Shown here in pieces: positions 31,491 to 43,800 of a DNA stretch of 64,000 nt. The first letter of the stretch is position 1, and every line of letters begins with the position of its first letter. The stretch is from assembly GCA_016618085.1 (NCBI GenBank), contig JABLTG010000002.1, positions 327,070 through 391,069 on the forward strand, in the 5' to 3' direction. The notes below the pieces were generated by a model. The model ran no database searches. It saw only the letters and a list, made by a program, of their open reading frames with translations, and was not told the origin of the DNA. The DNA is from Neovahlkampfia damariscottae. Taxonomy: Eukaryota; Heterolobosea; Selenaionea; Neovahlkampfiida; Neovahlkampfiidae. The position numbers and the translations under genes were made by a program.

Positions 31491-33581
31491 TTATTCAAAA
31501 TAAACCCAAAATTCATTCGGCTCATTTCCTTCTTCAACAGTGATAATCAAACAATTTGAAAATTTTTTCTTCTCTTTGATGAATTTCTCTCCTAACTCCA
31601 TTAGATTTCCATTTGTCATTGTTTTTTCATCAATTCCACGCCAAACGAAAATCACATTTTCATCTTCTGGAGCTAAAACAAATAATTCATCTGAACTTAA
31701 ATCCAATTTGTTGAAAGTTCCATAATCATCAAAATAATCATCTTCGTCATAATTGAATAATTTTGCTTTCTTTTTTTTCTTCAATTCTTTTTCTTTTTGG
31801 AGAACAAATGAATCTTTCAAATCGAATAGTTTCAATTCTGGATAAGGAGTTGTCTCGGAAATTCGAGTAAACTTTGGAATTGAAACTTTCCTCAGTGATT
31901 TGATAAATTCTTCTGTTTCCAAATCATCATTTAATATTTCAACTTCGTTTTCAATTTTAATATCATTGATGTATTGAAAACAAGCAATGAACTGCTTTGC
32001 ACGTTCTTCAAATCCATCTTTCATTTTTGAACCAATCCAAATGAAGAATTTTGAATAATTATAAAGAACAAAACAAGTTCTTGAATCAAGTTTCAATGAA
32101 TCACATAATAAAGGTCCAATCTGTTTGTGAGATTTTCCATAATGTGAATTTAATGGTGAGATTCTAAATAACAAAGTTTCCAGAAAATGATTATGAAGGA
32201 TCAAATTCTCCCATCTCATTAGTTGCACAATAAATCCTGCGTTTGGTGAACAAACAGTTCTTTTTGATTTCACGTCTTCATTTAATAATCTAAATGTTTG
32301 TCTTTCTTTCCAAATCAAATAAGCAATGACAAAAGTGCTTGATCTTGAAACTCCTTGCACACAATGAACAAAAACTTTTCCTCCATTTGAAATTGCTGAT
32401 TCAATGAATTGAACTGCTTCAAAGAATAGTCCAATGACAGGTTGAACTCCAGCATCAAACAAATTCAATGATTTATAAACAAAATCTTCAGGAAAATATT
32501 CATCACATGTGATTTTAGCACAGTTCAAGATATGGGTAATTCCATTGTTGATTAGTTGTTGTTTATTTCTTGCCATATTGTCAGAACCTAAATACAACTG
32601 ATCTCTGATTTTTGAAATGATTTTCAAGTAAATTGGAACTACAGAAGCACCTTGCATTGGTTCAATGATTTGAAACAGTTCATGGTTTTCAGTACTTCTT
32701 TGACTTGAACTGGAGCTTGAAATTGGGGTTTGTGTTGCAACTTTAGGAATAGAAATTCTTCTTGGAGTTCTAGGTGTTTTTTTCCTTTGACTTTCAGTAG
32801 ATTCAGTTGATTTTCTTTTAGCAGATGAAGTTTTTGATAAATCCAATGATAATTCTTTCTTGAATGCAGAGTTGTCTATCTTGACCTTCCTCAATTTTTT
32901 TAAAATCATTTTTTCTTTTGCTTTGAGTTTTTCATTTCCAAATAATTCTGGAACTACTAATGGAATTTCATTTGAATATGTTAAATTTTTGAAAAGAAGC
33001 ATTTTGTTTAGATACGATTTGAACGTTGTAGAGTCCATTGTTTCACCTGGAAAGTTTTCTTCTATACTTACAGGTTTTCCTTTGTGAAATAATGTTTCCA
33101 AATTCAAGTTATTATTCAAATTTCTTTCAAGTTCACAGCATATTCCGATGCACTCCGCTCTGAGATTGTTTGACGAGTTAATTCCGTTCCACAAATATAA
33201 GTCAAAGTCAAAATCGTTTGAAGTGTTTTGAAAAAGAGAAAATGAGTATTCCAGTCCTCTTGGCGTTAAATTGTTCTTTGCTGATTTTAAAATGGTGTGT
33301 ATTGTTAATTTCTCTTCTGAATTTTCATACTGAAAATTTTCATGAAAATGCTTTTTGAAGTGTAACAAAATATAACATTTTTCTGGTTCAAATTGAACAA
33401 ATTTTTTGAATTGAATTGGATGTATAGTTAATTTTTCGACATTTGAATCGTCAAGACTGAACATTTTAATATTTGAAATGAACTTTTCTTGCTGGTGTAT
33501 ACTTTCTTCGGTTGTTGTATCTATGACACTTTCAAGTAGAATAGGATTTGAGTCCACTGATATAGACGCCAAATTGTCCAT
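31491..33581 (-). CDS. Dual-specificity phosphatase with gelsolin-like domains (MKP1-like)
   Basis: Intronless, 696 aa. The centre carries the dual-specificity phosphatase domain: IRDQLYLGSDNMARNKQQLI, GITHILNCAKIT, then the active site HCVQGVSRSSTFVIAYLI (C-x5-R with catalytic Cys and Arg). A gelsolin-type segment follows (LLCDSLKLDSRTCFVLYNYS, KFFIWIGSKMKDGFEERA), and a second one ends the protein (LAPEDENVIFVWRGIDEKT). An N-terminal region also has gelsolin-like text (FEPEKCYILLHF, DLYLWNGINSSNN). A basic, Ser/Pro-rich linker precedes the phosphatase. This DSP-gelsolin order is known from plant MKP1, which inactivates MAP kinases. ATTGG lies at 33642-33646. Confidence 0.85.
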   Translation of the reverse strand: MDNLASISVDSNPILLESVIDTTTEESIHQQEKFISNIKMFSLDDSNVEKLTIHPIQFKKFVQFEPEKCYILLHFKKHFHENFQYENSEEKLTIHTILKSAKNNLTPRGLEYSFSLFQNTSNDFDFDLYLWNGINSSNNLRAECIGICCELERNLNNNLNLETLFHKGKPVSIEENFPGETMDSTTFKSYLNKMLLFKNLTYSNEIPLVVPELFGNEKLKAKEKMILKKLRKVKIDNSAFKKELSLDLSKTSSAKRKSTESTESQRKKTPRTPRRISIPKVATQTPISSSSSSQRSTENHELFQIIEPMQGASVVPIYLKIISKIRDQLYLGSDNMARNKQQLINNGITHILNCAKITCDEYFPEDFVYKSLNLFDAGVQPVIGLFFEAVQFIESAISNGGKVFVHCVQGVSRSSTFVIAYLIWKERQTFRLLNEDVKSKRTVCSPNAGFIVQLMRWENLILHNHFLETLLFRISPLNSHYGKSHKQIGPLLCDSLKLDSRTCFVLYNYSKFFIWIGSKMKDGFEERAKQFIACFQYINDIKIENEVEILNDDLETEEFIKSLRKVSIPKFTRISETTPYPELKLFDLKDSFVLQKEKELKKKKKAKLFNYDEDDYFDDYGTFNKLDLSSDELFVLAPEDENVIFVWRGIDEKTMTNGNLMELGEKFIKEKKKFSNCLIITVEEGNEPNEFWVYFE

Positions 33582-33788
33582 TAAGTCGAGTTTGTTTTCG
33601 TCCTGAATAGTTAGACTTGTTTGATTGACGGTCTCAATCCTATTGGTTCAATTTTTTTGACACGTGTTGTCAACGTTATAATTTTGTTAAAATTTAGAAA
33701 TTCAATTTATTCAATTAAATTTTCACTCTTTTAAAATTTGGTCCATTTTTATTTCAAATAAAATCTTGTCAACTATCTTTGACAGAAT

Positions 33789-34710
33789 TTAATCTTTTAA
33801 TTTTATATTCTTTATGACATGTTTAACTTTTGACCAGTAAGCAGATTTCATTTTATGTTCATTATTGATTTTGATTTCAGTTTCAATTGAGTAAATGAGA
33901 GCTTTTCTTTTTTCAAAAATTGTCTTGTACTTTTCAACCAACATTTCCAACGATTTTTGTCTCAAGTCTCTTGGTATATGAAAATTTAAACTTAACGGTA
34001 TTCTTGGTTTATCAATTTTCACGTTTTCATAAGATTTGAAGTTAATTTCATTTTCAAGAAGATAAGGATCAACTAATTCTAATTTCTTTTCAACCTTCTT
34101 TTCAATAATTTTCGGTTTTTGTTTATGTTGCTTCAGGTGTTCTGGATTTGGATCTAATTTCACTTTTTTTGAATTTTTTTTTGAATCAATAGTTACTTGA
34201 GTATGATCAAATGATTCATCTATCTCATTTAAAAGTGTCATGTCAATGATAGTTGCTGTTTTATTTGTGGATTTTTTTTTTTGTGGTTTTGAATTTTCAA
34301 CTTCTTGTTGATGTTGTAACTTTCTTTTTTTTCCTTCCATCTCTTTTTGGGTTTTATAATACTCTGCTATCTCTCTTCTATCATCTTCAAGTGTTGGTTT
34401 TTTTTCAGAATTTTTTTTTATTTTCTCTTCTTCTTCAATTGTTTTATTCAAAAAATTCAAGTCTGAAATAATTTTGGAAATATTTGGTTTTGAATAATTT
34501 TCTATTATTTTTTCGACTTTTGAATCCAGTTGTAAATTTTCTTTTGCGATTTTCATTTCAAAATCAAAAAAAAATTTTTTTTGAGGAATTTCAAGGTTAT
34601 TTTCTGAATGATAATAAGGACATTTCTCACCTTTAAAACAAAAACCCTTTTAGTTTAATTATATTTCAGATATTTACTTCTTGGTGATAATCGTTGCATT
34701 TTTTTTTCAT
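33789..34710 (-). CDS. CCCH zinc-finger protein resembling the N-terminus of REXO1
   Basis: 296 aa after removing one 31-nt intron. The splice creates a complete C-x8-C-x5-C-x3-H finger, MKKKCNDYHQE joined to GFCFKGEKCPYYHSENN. The finger sits at the very N-terminus, as in REXO1. The middle is lysine-rich and low in complexity. The end, PRIPLSLNFHIPRDLRQKSL to KSAYWSKVKHVIKNIK, resembles the Elongin-A-binding-protein domain of REXO1. The 3'-5' exonuclease domain expected after it is absent: a stop follows. The ATG at 34710 is 3 nt from a CCAAT box (34714-34718). The REXO1 link is inferred from order and spacing; a generic CCCH RNA-binding protein is the alternative. Confidence 0.5.
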
Positions 34711-34893
34711 TGTCCAATCGGATAATTAGCTGATAAGTTGATGGACAATTTCGGAATAAAAAATGTGTAGTGAAATTTTTTTTCAAATATATTCAAATAC
34801 TCATGTTTTTGATCTGTTAGATTTTTGGTGACATAAATGGTTAATAGAATTGCCCAATCAATTTTTTCAACACTTCTGACACCTCAAGGAAAA

Positions 34894-37800
34894 ATGAAAA
34901 TACTTTTATCACTTTGGCTGCTCTTGTATTTCAGTTGTGAGATATTATCCGCAGTTTCTTTCAGTCGAGTAACTTTAGGAGGTGATCATCTTCATGATTC
35001 GAGCTCAGATAGTTCTGGAGTGATTACACTTCAAGGAGGAAAAAACGGATTAACAACACTGAAACATTTAGGTGTTACTCCGGATCCTGTTATATTTTAT
35101 AATACAGTAAAAAAAAAATAAAAATAAAATTCAGCCACTTGGAGGAGATGGAAGTATGACTGTGCTGGTTGGAAAAAACTCAGGATCAGTTTCAAACACC
35201 TTTTCAAATACAGCAAATGGAGATATTACACTTGGTGGAATCATGGTTTATTTTTTTTTTGTTCTTTAAATTTTTTTCAAAGGTAAGAGAAAACAACAAT
35301 GGAGATTCAAGAATGGTTACCTTTGGCTTTAAAAATCAAATTGGTTATTTAAATAACAACCAATATTCCAAAATATATTATCGTACAACCTCAGGACTCG
35401 ATCCAACTTCCGAACAAGTGTTAAATCCTTTGTTTGATGGTGGATATCATGGTTATGTGAAGTAACGATTTATTTTAACTTATTTTTTGTCAGAATTACA
35501 AGAACTGGAACAACTTTTGAAATTTCTACTTCTGATGATAAAATTACTTGGTTAGTTGCTAAAACTGTAACATTTGGTGCACTACCGTCTACATTTCGAT
35601 GGGGTGTATTTCTTGATTGCAGTTCTCAATATGTTTTGCTTAACGCACTTGTAAATACTGAAGAAGTCACTTTCCGAGGAATTGAATTTACTGGTTTTTC
35701 TTTATGTAGTTCATCTCAATATTATTCATATACAACTCAAAGTTGTGTTTCAATTCGTAATTTTTTTTGGATTATTTCTCACTTTTAATCAGCTTCATTC
35801 CTAGAATGTGGTCAAAATAATTGGAGATATCGCTTCCTATCAGATTCAACTTCAAATGACAATTTACAAGGAACTTATCCAATATTCTCAAAATCATCTT
35901 CAACATTAACATTAGCATCAAGCTTTTTAGGTGCTTATTCAGATACCTCCCATGATAACGTTGTTTATTCTTTTAAAAAAGTTGGTGGAGTCGGAACGAT
36001 TTCAGCAAAAGTTTTCGGTATTGAATCACCTGGTGGAGTTATGGTTAAACATAACTTGAAAAATGAAAGAGGAAAACAAGCAGTGATGGCTGCTTGCATT
36101 GTTCCACCAGCAGGAAGCCCAATTGTTTTCAAATATAGAACAACAGCAAATACTAATGCTCAGTCACAAATTGAAAATTCATTCATTGTGGCAAGTGGGG
36201 CAGAATATTGGGTTTATCTTGAAATAACAAATACAAAAGCATCATGCTATGCATCAGATGACGGATCAACTTTCAATCGAATTGGATCTACTTCATGGAC
36301 ACCTATTGCTTCATATTCAGCAGGAGTGATGCATTATGGATATGGACAAACATCTAAATCCATCAAATTTTCAAATATTAATCTTATTGGATTCACTGGA
36401 TTTTGTGATAATCATGGTGATTGTAAAACAGTAGGAGATATCCTAGATCATTGTGTATGTAAAGGAGGATACTTTGGTGAACAATGCTCTTTATTTACTT
36501 GTGGTTCTCCTTCATGTAATGAAAGAGGCACATGTATAGCACCTAATAGTTGCATCTGCGAGACAGGATATGGAGGAAACGTTTGTCAATATCCAAATTG
36601 TTATGGAATATTATCAAATGAAACTGCGTCATGCAACACTGGCACTTGTACATCACCTGATTCTTGCAATTGCCCATTAACTTATGCAGGAGAAAAATGT
36701 CAGTATCCAAGATGCTTTGGAATAGCTTCAAATGTAGGTACAGTTTGTTCAGGACATGGAACTTGCTCTTCACCAGATACATGTGTTTGTGATTCAGGAT
36801 GGGCAGGTAGTGATTGTGATACAAAGTCATGCAATGGATTGATTGACCCTATAGCATGTTCAGGAGCCAATGGAACTTGTGATACTCCAAATGTGTGCAA
36901 TTGCACCACAGGTCACATTGGCACTTCATGTGAATTTAATTTATGTTATGGAAAATCATCGAATGAAGTTAATGTATGTTCTGGACACGGAAATTGTCAA
37001 AATCCTGACTCTTGTGTTTGTAACAATGGATACACTGGAACAGAATGTGAAAAACCAATTTGTTTTGGATTGGTTGATCCAATCGCTTGTTCAGTACAAA
37101 ATGGAACTTGTCAAAATCCAAATGATTGTGCTTGTACAATAGGTCATATAGGTGCTCAATGTGAGCATAATATTTGCTTTGGAAAAATTTCAAATGATTC
37201 AAGTGTATGTTCAGGACATGGCTCATGTCAGAATCCAGATTCTTGTGCTTGCTTTAGTGGATATACTGGTATTCAGTGTGAAATTCCAATTTGTTATGGT
37301 GAAATAGAACCGATTGCTTGCTCTCAAGGAAATGGAACTTGTTCTTCACCAAATAATTGCGTTTGTAAACCTGGTTATGCTGGCTCAAGCTGTAATTTGT
37401 TTGTATGTAACCATATTCTATCGAATGAAACATCAACTTGCAATGGACAAGGATATTGTATTGGTCCTGATTCTTGTTTATGTAAATCTACATATACTGG
37501 ACCATTTTGTCAATACCCAATATGTTATGGATATTCTTCAATTGAAACAACTAATGTTTGCTCTGGAAATGGTACTTGTGCTTCTCCAAATAATTGTATT
37601 TGTAAAAATGGTTACTATGGAGATAATTGCAACATTTATAGCTGTAATGGGGTTCTATCAAACGAAACAAACACATGTAGTTCTCATGGAAATTGTATTG
37701 GTTTGGATTCTTGTATTTGTGATGCAGGATACACTGGACCATATTGTGAATTCAATGTATGTGATGGAATTAGTTCAAACGATTCTCTTGTATGTACTGG

Positions 37801-40800
37801 ATATGGATTATGTGTTGCTCCAGATACATGCATTTGTATAAGTGGATGGAAAAGAACCTTTTGTGATGAATTTACTTGTGAAGATAGAAATTCTTGTTCA
37901 ACACATGGAAGTTGTGAAGGACCAAACAATTGTTCTTGCATATCCACATATGGAGGACAAAATTGTTCAGATCCGTATTGTTATGGAACGTTATCAACTG
38001 ACTCTAATGTTTGTTCTACAAAAGGAAATTGTATTTCACCAAACAATTGTGAATGTATTTCAGATGGATACACTGGAGATATCTGCAATATCACTATTTG
38101 CACGAGTGTAAATGATTGTTCTGACAATGGGGTTTGTGTTGGTGCCAATAATTGCTCTTGCTTTTCAGGGTGGAAAAACTCAAATTGTAGTTCGTTTCAT
38201 TGTGATGATGTAAATAACTGTACAAATCCAAATGGATTATGCATTGGACCTAATATCTGTAATTGTACTTCACAATGGTCAGGAAATGATTGCAAAAGCC
38301 CAGTTTGTTTTTCAGTTTCCAGTTTGAACTCAAATGCTTGTTCTGGAAATGGAAATTGTACATCACCGGATGTTTGTAGTTGCAAAGAAAATTGGGTTGG
38401 GAATAATTGTCACATTGCTGTTTGCAATAATCTGAATGCTACAAATCCGACTGTATGTAATTCAAGAGGAAATTGTGTGAGTCCAAATAATTGTAGTTGC
38501 AATATTGGTTACACAGGAAATGATTGCCAATATAATTTATGCTATGGAATTTCTTCCGAATTAAATAACGTTTGTTCAAGTCATGGGAGTTGCAATTCAC
38601 CAAATAATTGCACATGTTCTCCTGAATGGTCTGGAAAAGAATGTCATTATCCTGTTTGTTATGGTTTCAGTTCTGTGGATATATTTGCTTGTACAAATCA
38701 AACTCGAGGAATATGTAGTTCACCAAACAACTGTACATGCAACACAGGATATACTGGTTTGAAATGTGAACACAATATATGTTTTGGAATAGCGTCAAAT
38801 TCGACAAATGTTTGTACCTCTCATGGTAATTGTACAAAACCAGATATATGTACTTGCGATGCTGGTTTTTATGGAGATAAATGCAAAAATTCTCATCTCT
38901 TTGATTTTGTTCAGGAGAAATGTGATCAAGCAGACAAATGTAAATTGAACATGACCATTTGGGAAGAATGTATTAAAACTATCGGAGTGAAATGTTATTG
39001 CGACTCAAATTCACCTTTGAATACAGCTGATACTCAGATTGAATGTGATTCAACTTCTGCAATTACATCAATAAAAATTGAGAATTCAGGACTGAAAAAT
39101 AATTTACAATCAATGAAAAATTTTGGAGAACTGAAAAATTTGAATTTACGGTCTAACTTAGTTGGATCTGGAGCTACTTTTTCGACCATATTCGCATCAA
39201 AAATAGAATCGCTGAATCTTGGATTTAACGACCTCACAAACATTGCATTGTTCTATCAATTTTATCCAACAGTATTACAAAGTTTTAAATCAATTAATTT
39301 AGATGGTAATGGTTTATGTGGAATTATACCTTCATCATGGATAGATAATCCTACTTTCAATGTTTCTTTGGAAAATCATAATCAAACATTTTGGTGCTCT
39401 TCATTTAAATCTACGAATGTTTGTAAAAAAATTCAATTGCTGGATAAAAAGTATGTAATGTTTCCACATGAAACAAACATCACATTGAGATATGAACCTC
39501 AAAATGTTGATGCTTTTTGTTTGGATTTTCTGGTTCACTCAAATTTGAAATGCAATGTTAGAAAATTTGATAATGTGAACTCATCAGAATTTGATCATAT
39601 TTCTACAGGTAAAAATGAGTTCATCACTTGTCCAAGAGATTTGTACAGTGAAATTAATCAATACATTAATTTTGCTTGGAAATATAGTTCAGGAAAAGTT
39701 GAAGTTATTAGCACTGATATTCATCTTTTGAATTTACCATTTTCAAATATTTTAGGAACAGATCGTCATTTGATTTACTCAACAAATTCTGGAACAATGC
39801 AAGATATATACTTGTTTACAGATCAAAATATGACTTTGTACAGGAAGAAGGATACTGATTCAATTCAATGTTTTGTTGCTAAGGATGCAGTTGATGTTTA
39901 TAATGTTCCCGCAATTTCAACAACTAAAACAGGAAAAATACTCAAATGTTCAATCAATTTGACTCAACCAGATGACGGAGAAAAACGAATTTATTTAGCA
40001 GATTTAAGTAGAAACAAAGTGGTCAACTCATTTGTTTCCATTTGGCTTGTAAATCCTCAGGTCATAAATCCAGAATTCTATTCATCGTATGTTGGAAAAA
40101 TATATCTCCGAGATTCACTTGGAAATAAATTACCTGGAAAACAAGGATTTCCTTATGCTTTGACAAATGATGAACATTCTTACTCATTTCCTTGTGCATT
40201 TTCATCAGATTTAATCCAATATTGTACAAAGGAAATAGCTGTTACTTTTGAAAATGATATTTCTATCATTCCTTTGAATTTTACAGATGGAAATTACACA
40301 ATTTCATCTATTAATACCCTTTTCTACAAGAAGAACAAAGTTTTGTTGGTTTTTCCAAAAGCTTCTTTGGTAAATCATCCTGTTGATATTTTAGTCATAT
40401 TTAATACATCCACATTCAATACATCAGTATCAGGAATCAACTATCAATGTGAAAGTGAATTCAAAAACTTTAGTGCATTTGTAGTCAATGAAACAACCAT
40501 AAGATGCTTATCTGTTCAATATGATAAAACTGCCACTTTAATTTTCAATATTGTTCTGATAAAAGATGGATTTAAAGCTGTTATGAATGAAGAAACGTTC
40601 AATTATTATGTAATCAAAGCAAACTCAATTTATCCATCTATATCAACTGTTTCATTCCAACAAAACAGAATTTTTTCATTTTCATTTGTTGAATCAATTG
40701 GACAAGAATTATTTGATCAATTAGAATGCCAATTGAATGATGGATCAAAATTCAAAGCAGTTTGGAAATCTAATCAAGATTTCGAGTGCAATATCACTTC

Positions 40801-43800
40801 AACAAATCATCATAATTTGACATTTTGGTTTATTGATATTCATGGAGATAAGATAAAGTTATCATCAAATGAAATTCAACTTTATCTCTTCAAAACTGGA
40901 AGTATTTCATATTCAAACAATAGTTCGCAATTTGGATTGACAGGAGGTAAATATGTGTCTACTGTTAAACTTGATTCATCAAATATACCTTCAAAATTTT
41001 TTGATGATATTATTTGTCTTGTTGATAACATTAAAGTTGAAACTGTGAACATTGGAAACAATCAGTTCAATTGCTCAGTTACTTCTGAAGTTGCAGGTTA
41101 CAGAAAAATTTCAGTAGATTATCAAACGAAAAATGCTTTTAAAGTTCCAGGTGTTCACAACACATTTGAAAATAGATTGATGTTATCTTATGATCTGAAT
41201 GTCACTCAAGGTTTAAATTTAGGATATTTTCTTAATACACAAATCCTGATAAAAAATGGAGAAATCAAAAATGATTGTAGTGATATCATTGCAACATTCA
41301 ATAATTCTCGAATTTTCACCAAAATAACAGATTGTAATACCACGAATACCAAAATTCAATTTGCAGTTCAAAAATCTGAAATTCATTCTCCGACAACTAG
41401 TTATGCATTGTATTATGGAAACAAGATTATTGAATCTATTTCAGGAACAATTGCTTCAACAACTTATTCCACCGCACCAACAGCAACATTATCAACTATT
41501 TCAACAGTAAAACTGAACAATGCCGACATTGAATTTGGATTTTTAAAACAATTTGATATTCAATCCATTGATCCATTAGCTGCATTGATCACAAATTCAA
41601 CAGTAAATATAACGACCAATTATAGTCCAATTGATTATTCTGGAAGAGTTAAATTTCAAATGAGTTATGAAGGAAACAAATTTGATGCAGAGTTTGATGG
41701 AAAAACATTCAACTCGATTGTTTTTGCAAACAAAAAACAAACAATTCATCTTTCTATTTGGGTGATTTATCTACCAACTCAACAATTATTTTCTGCAAGT
41801 AACAATAGCATTTCATTCATCTTTATGGGTAAACCAATTTTACATTTCTTATATTTTAGAATTAATACCTGCTTTATATTTGTATCCATTTGCAGATAAA
41901 TATACAATCACTTCAAATTCAAAAACAAGTGCAATACAAGTTTATTTGGCATCCAATATATCAACAGAAACTGGATTAAATTGTGCAACAAAAATCAATG
42001 GAACAACAAAATATTCCATGGGGAAAACAAATGGTACAATGTCTTTGATTGAATGTTCATTATTAGTTGATGATTTATCTTCAATTACTGAATTTGTGTT
42101 AATTGATCTTTACATGAATGTTTCATCAAATCCTGAAAAGAACTTTATTGTCACAAGAAATGCATTGACTTATGTTTTTTTCAAAGGTAAATATTCATTT
42201 TACTCATATTTTTCAAGAACCAATTTTACTCAACATTCCTGCAACTATTGACAAGAACTATTTCAATCAAGAATTTTCCATCAATTTTGATGATCCACTT
42301 AAAAATGAATCAAACAAAATGAGTTATTCAAGTTATAACTTTCGAGTAATTCCTGAATTTCAAAATCCAGAAACAAATTTACTTTGTACTTATAATTCTT
42401 CCAAACCTGTTTGTCGTATTCAAAACTTAACATCAACATATTCACCAAATAAATTGAATTATAAGATGTATGTTTTTTCACCACACTTTTCAGATAATGT
42501 TACAATTGATATGTCTTCAAATTACTTCAAACAAAACATAAGTTTCTTAAGCGAGCTTCCTTTTGTAGCAGATGCAATCAAGCATATTGATACCACATTG
42601 ACTGTCAATTTCAAAGTGAACAAGTACCTCCATGAAAGTTTCACATTTTTTTGTCGCATTTATGGTACAGATACAGTAATTACAAAACAAGGTGCACTTG
42701 GAGATACTTTTACTTGTTCATTTAATTCACGTGGTTTTGAAGAAGTAGTTATTATTTCTATTGTCATAAAAGGAAGTGGAGTTATTGGTTTGGATGGCTT
42801 GATTTCAGAGTCAGATTCTAAGATTCATATGGTTTCATTGAAATTTGTCCCAGAATATTCTGAATTGAACGAATCAACATCATTATTAATTACAAAGAAT
42901 AACTCAAATATTTTTGCAATTCCATCAAATTACCAATCATTTATTTATGGAATTCAATCAGTTGATAATCAATATTCGTTTGATTGTTCAATACAACAAA
43001 ATCAACTCAATTGCTCAAAGGGAAAAATCAATGAGAGTCCAACAGATATTTTTTCACTGCCTTTTCAAATAACCTACAGAATAAGTGAAGGTGGAGCGTT
43101 ACAAACTTTGGTTGGAGTTAGACAAGGATTGTTGATGTATGAGCATCATGAAATTGTAGATTTCTTTCCACTTGCATCATTGGTCAATACTAATGTCAGT
43201 ATTACAGCAACATTTGATGACAGAACATTTAAGACTTCAATTTTGCAAAAATTCAGATATTTTTGCATGTCAAATACTTCATCATGGGAAGGAATCAAAA
43301 TTTCTGATACTTCCATCAAATGTCCAATTATTTATGCAGATCATATGACTAACGAATTCAGAATTCAAAGTTTCATAAAGGTACCAAGTTTCGCAGGAGA
43401 AAAGGAAATTCGTATCACTGTAAATGAGTCGCGTTTGCCATTCTATTACCTACAACCTGCTATCATTAGTTTTGGTGTTGATCAACTTCAGTTTTTCTAC
43501 ACTGAAACTTTAGTTGATTTAACAGTGAATGTTGGTCAACTTATTCCGTCAAGCTTGAATCAATATTTGTTTTTGAAATTCTCAGATTCTTCTGGATTTG
43601 CTTCACAAAATAACTTCTCTTCAAATGGAATATTCACTTATGGAAATAGTTCTACATCAACGACAACTGGAGGATCAAAAAATTTGACGTTATGGTACAA
43701 ACACAATGATTATCAATTTCAATTGTCATCAAATTCACTTGATATCATTTTTGCAAGAATTTCTCAAATTACTGGAATTGAACCATTAGTTGCTATTGTA

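Noticed and set aside
36543-37947. Several ORFs antisense to or out of frame with the EGF array
   Set aside because: Repetitive Cys codons (TGT/TGC) read as His/Tyr/Gln in other frames; they are shadows of the 22 repeats.
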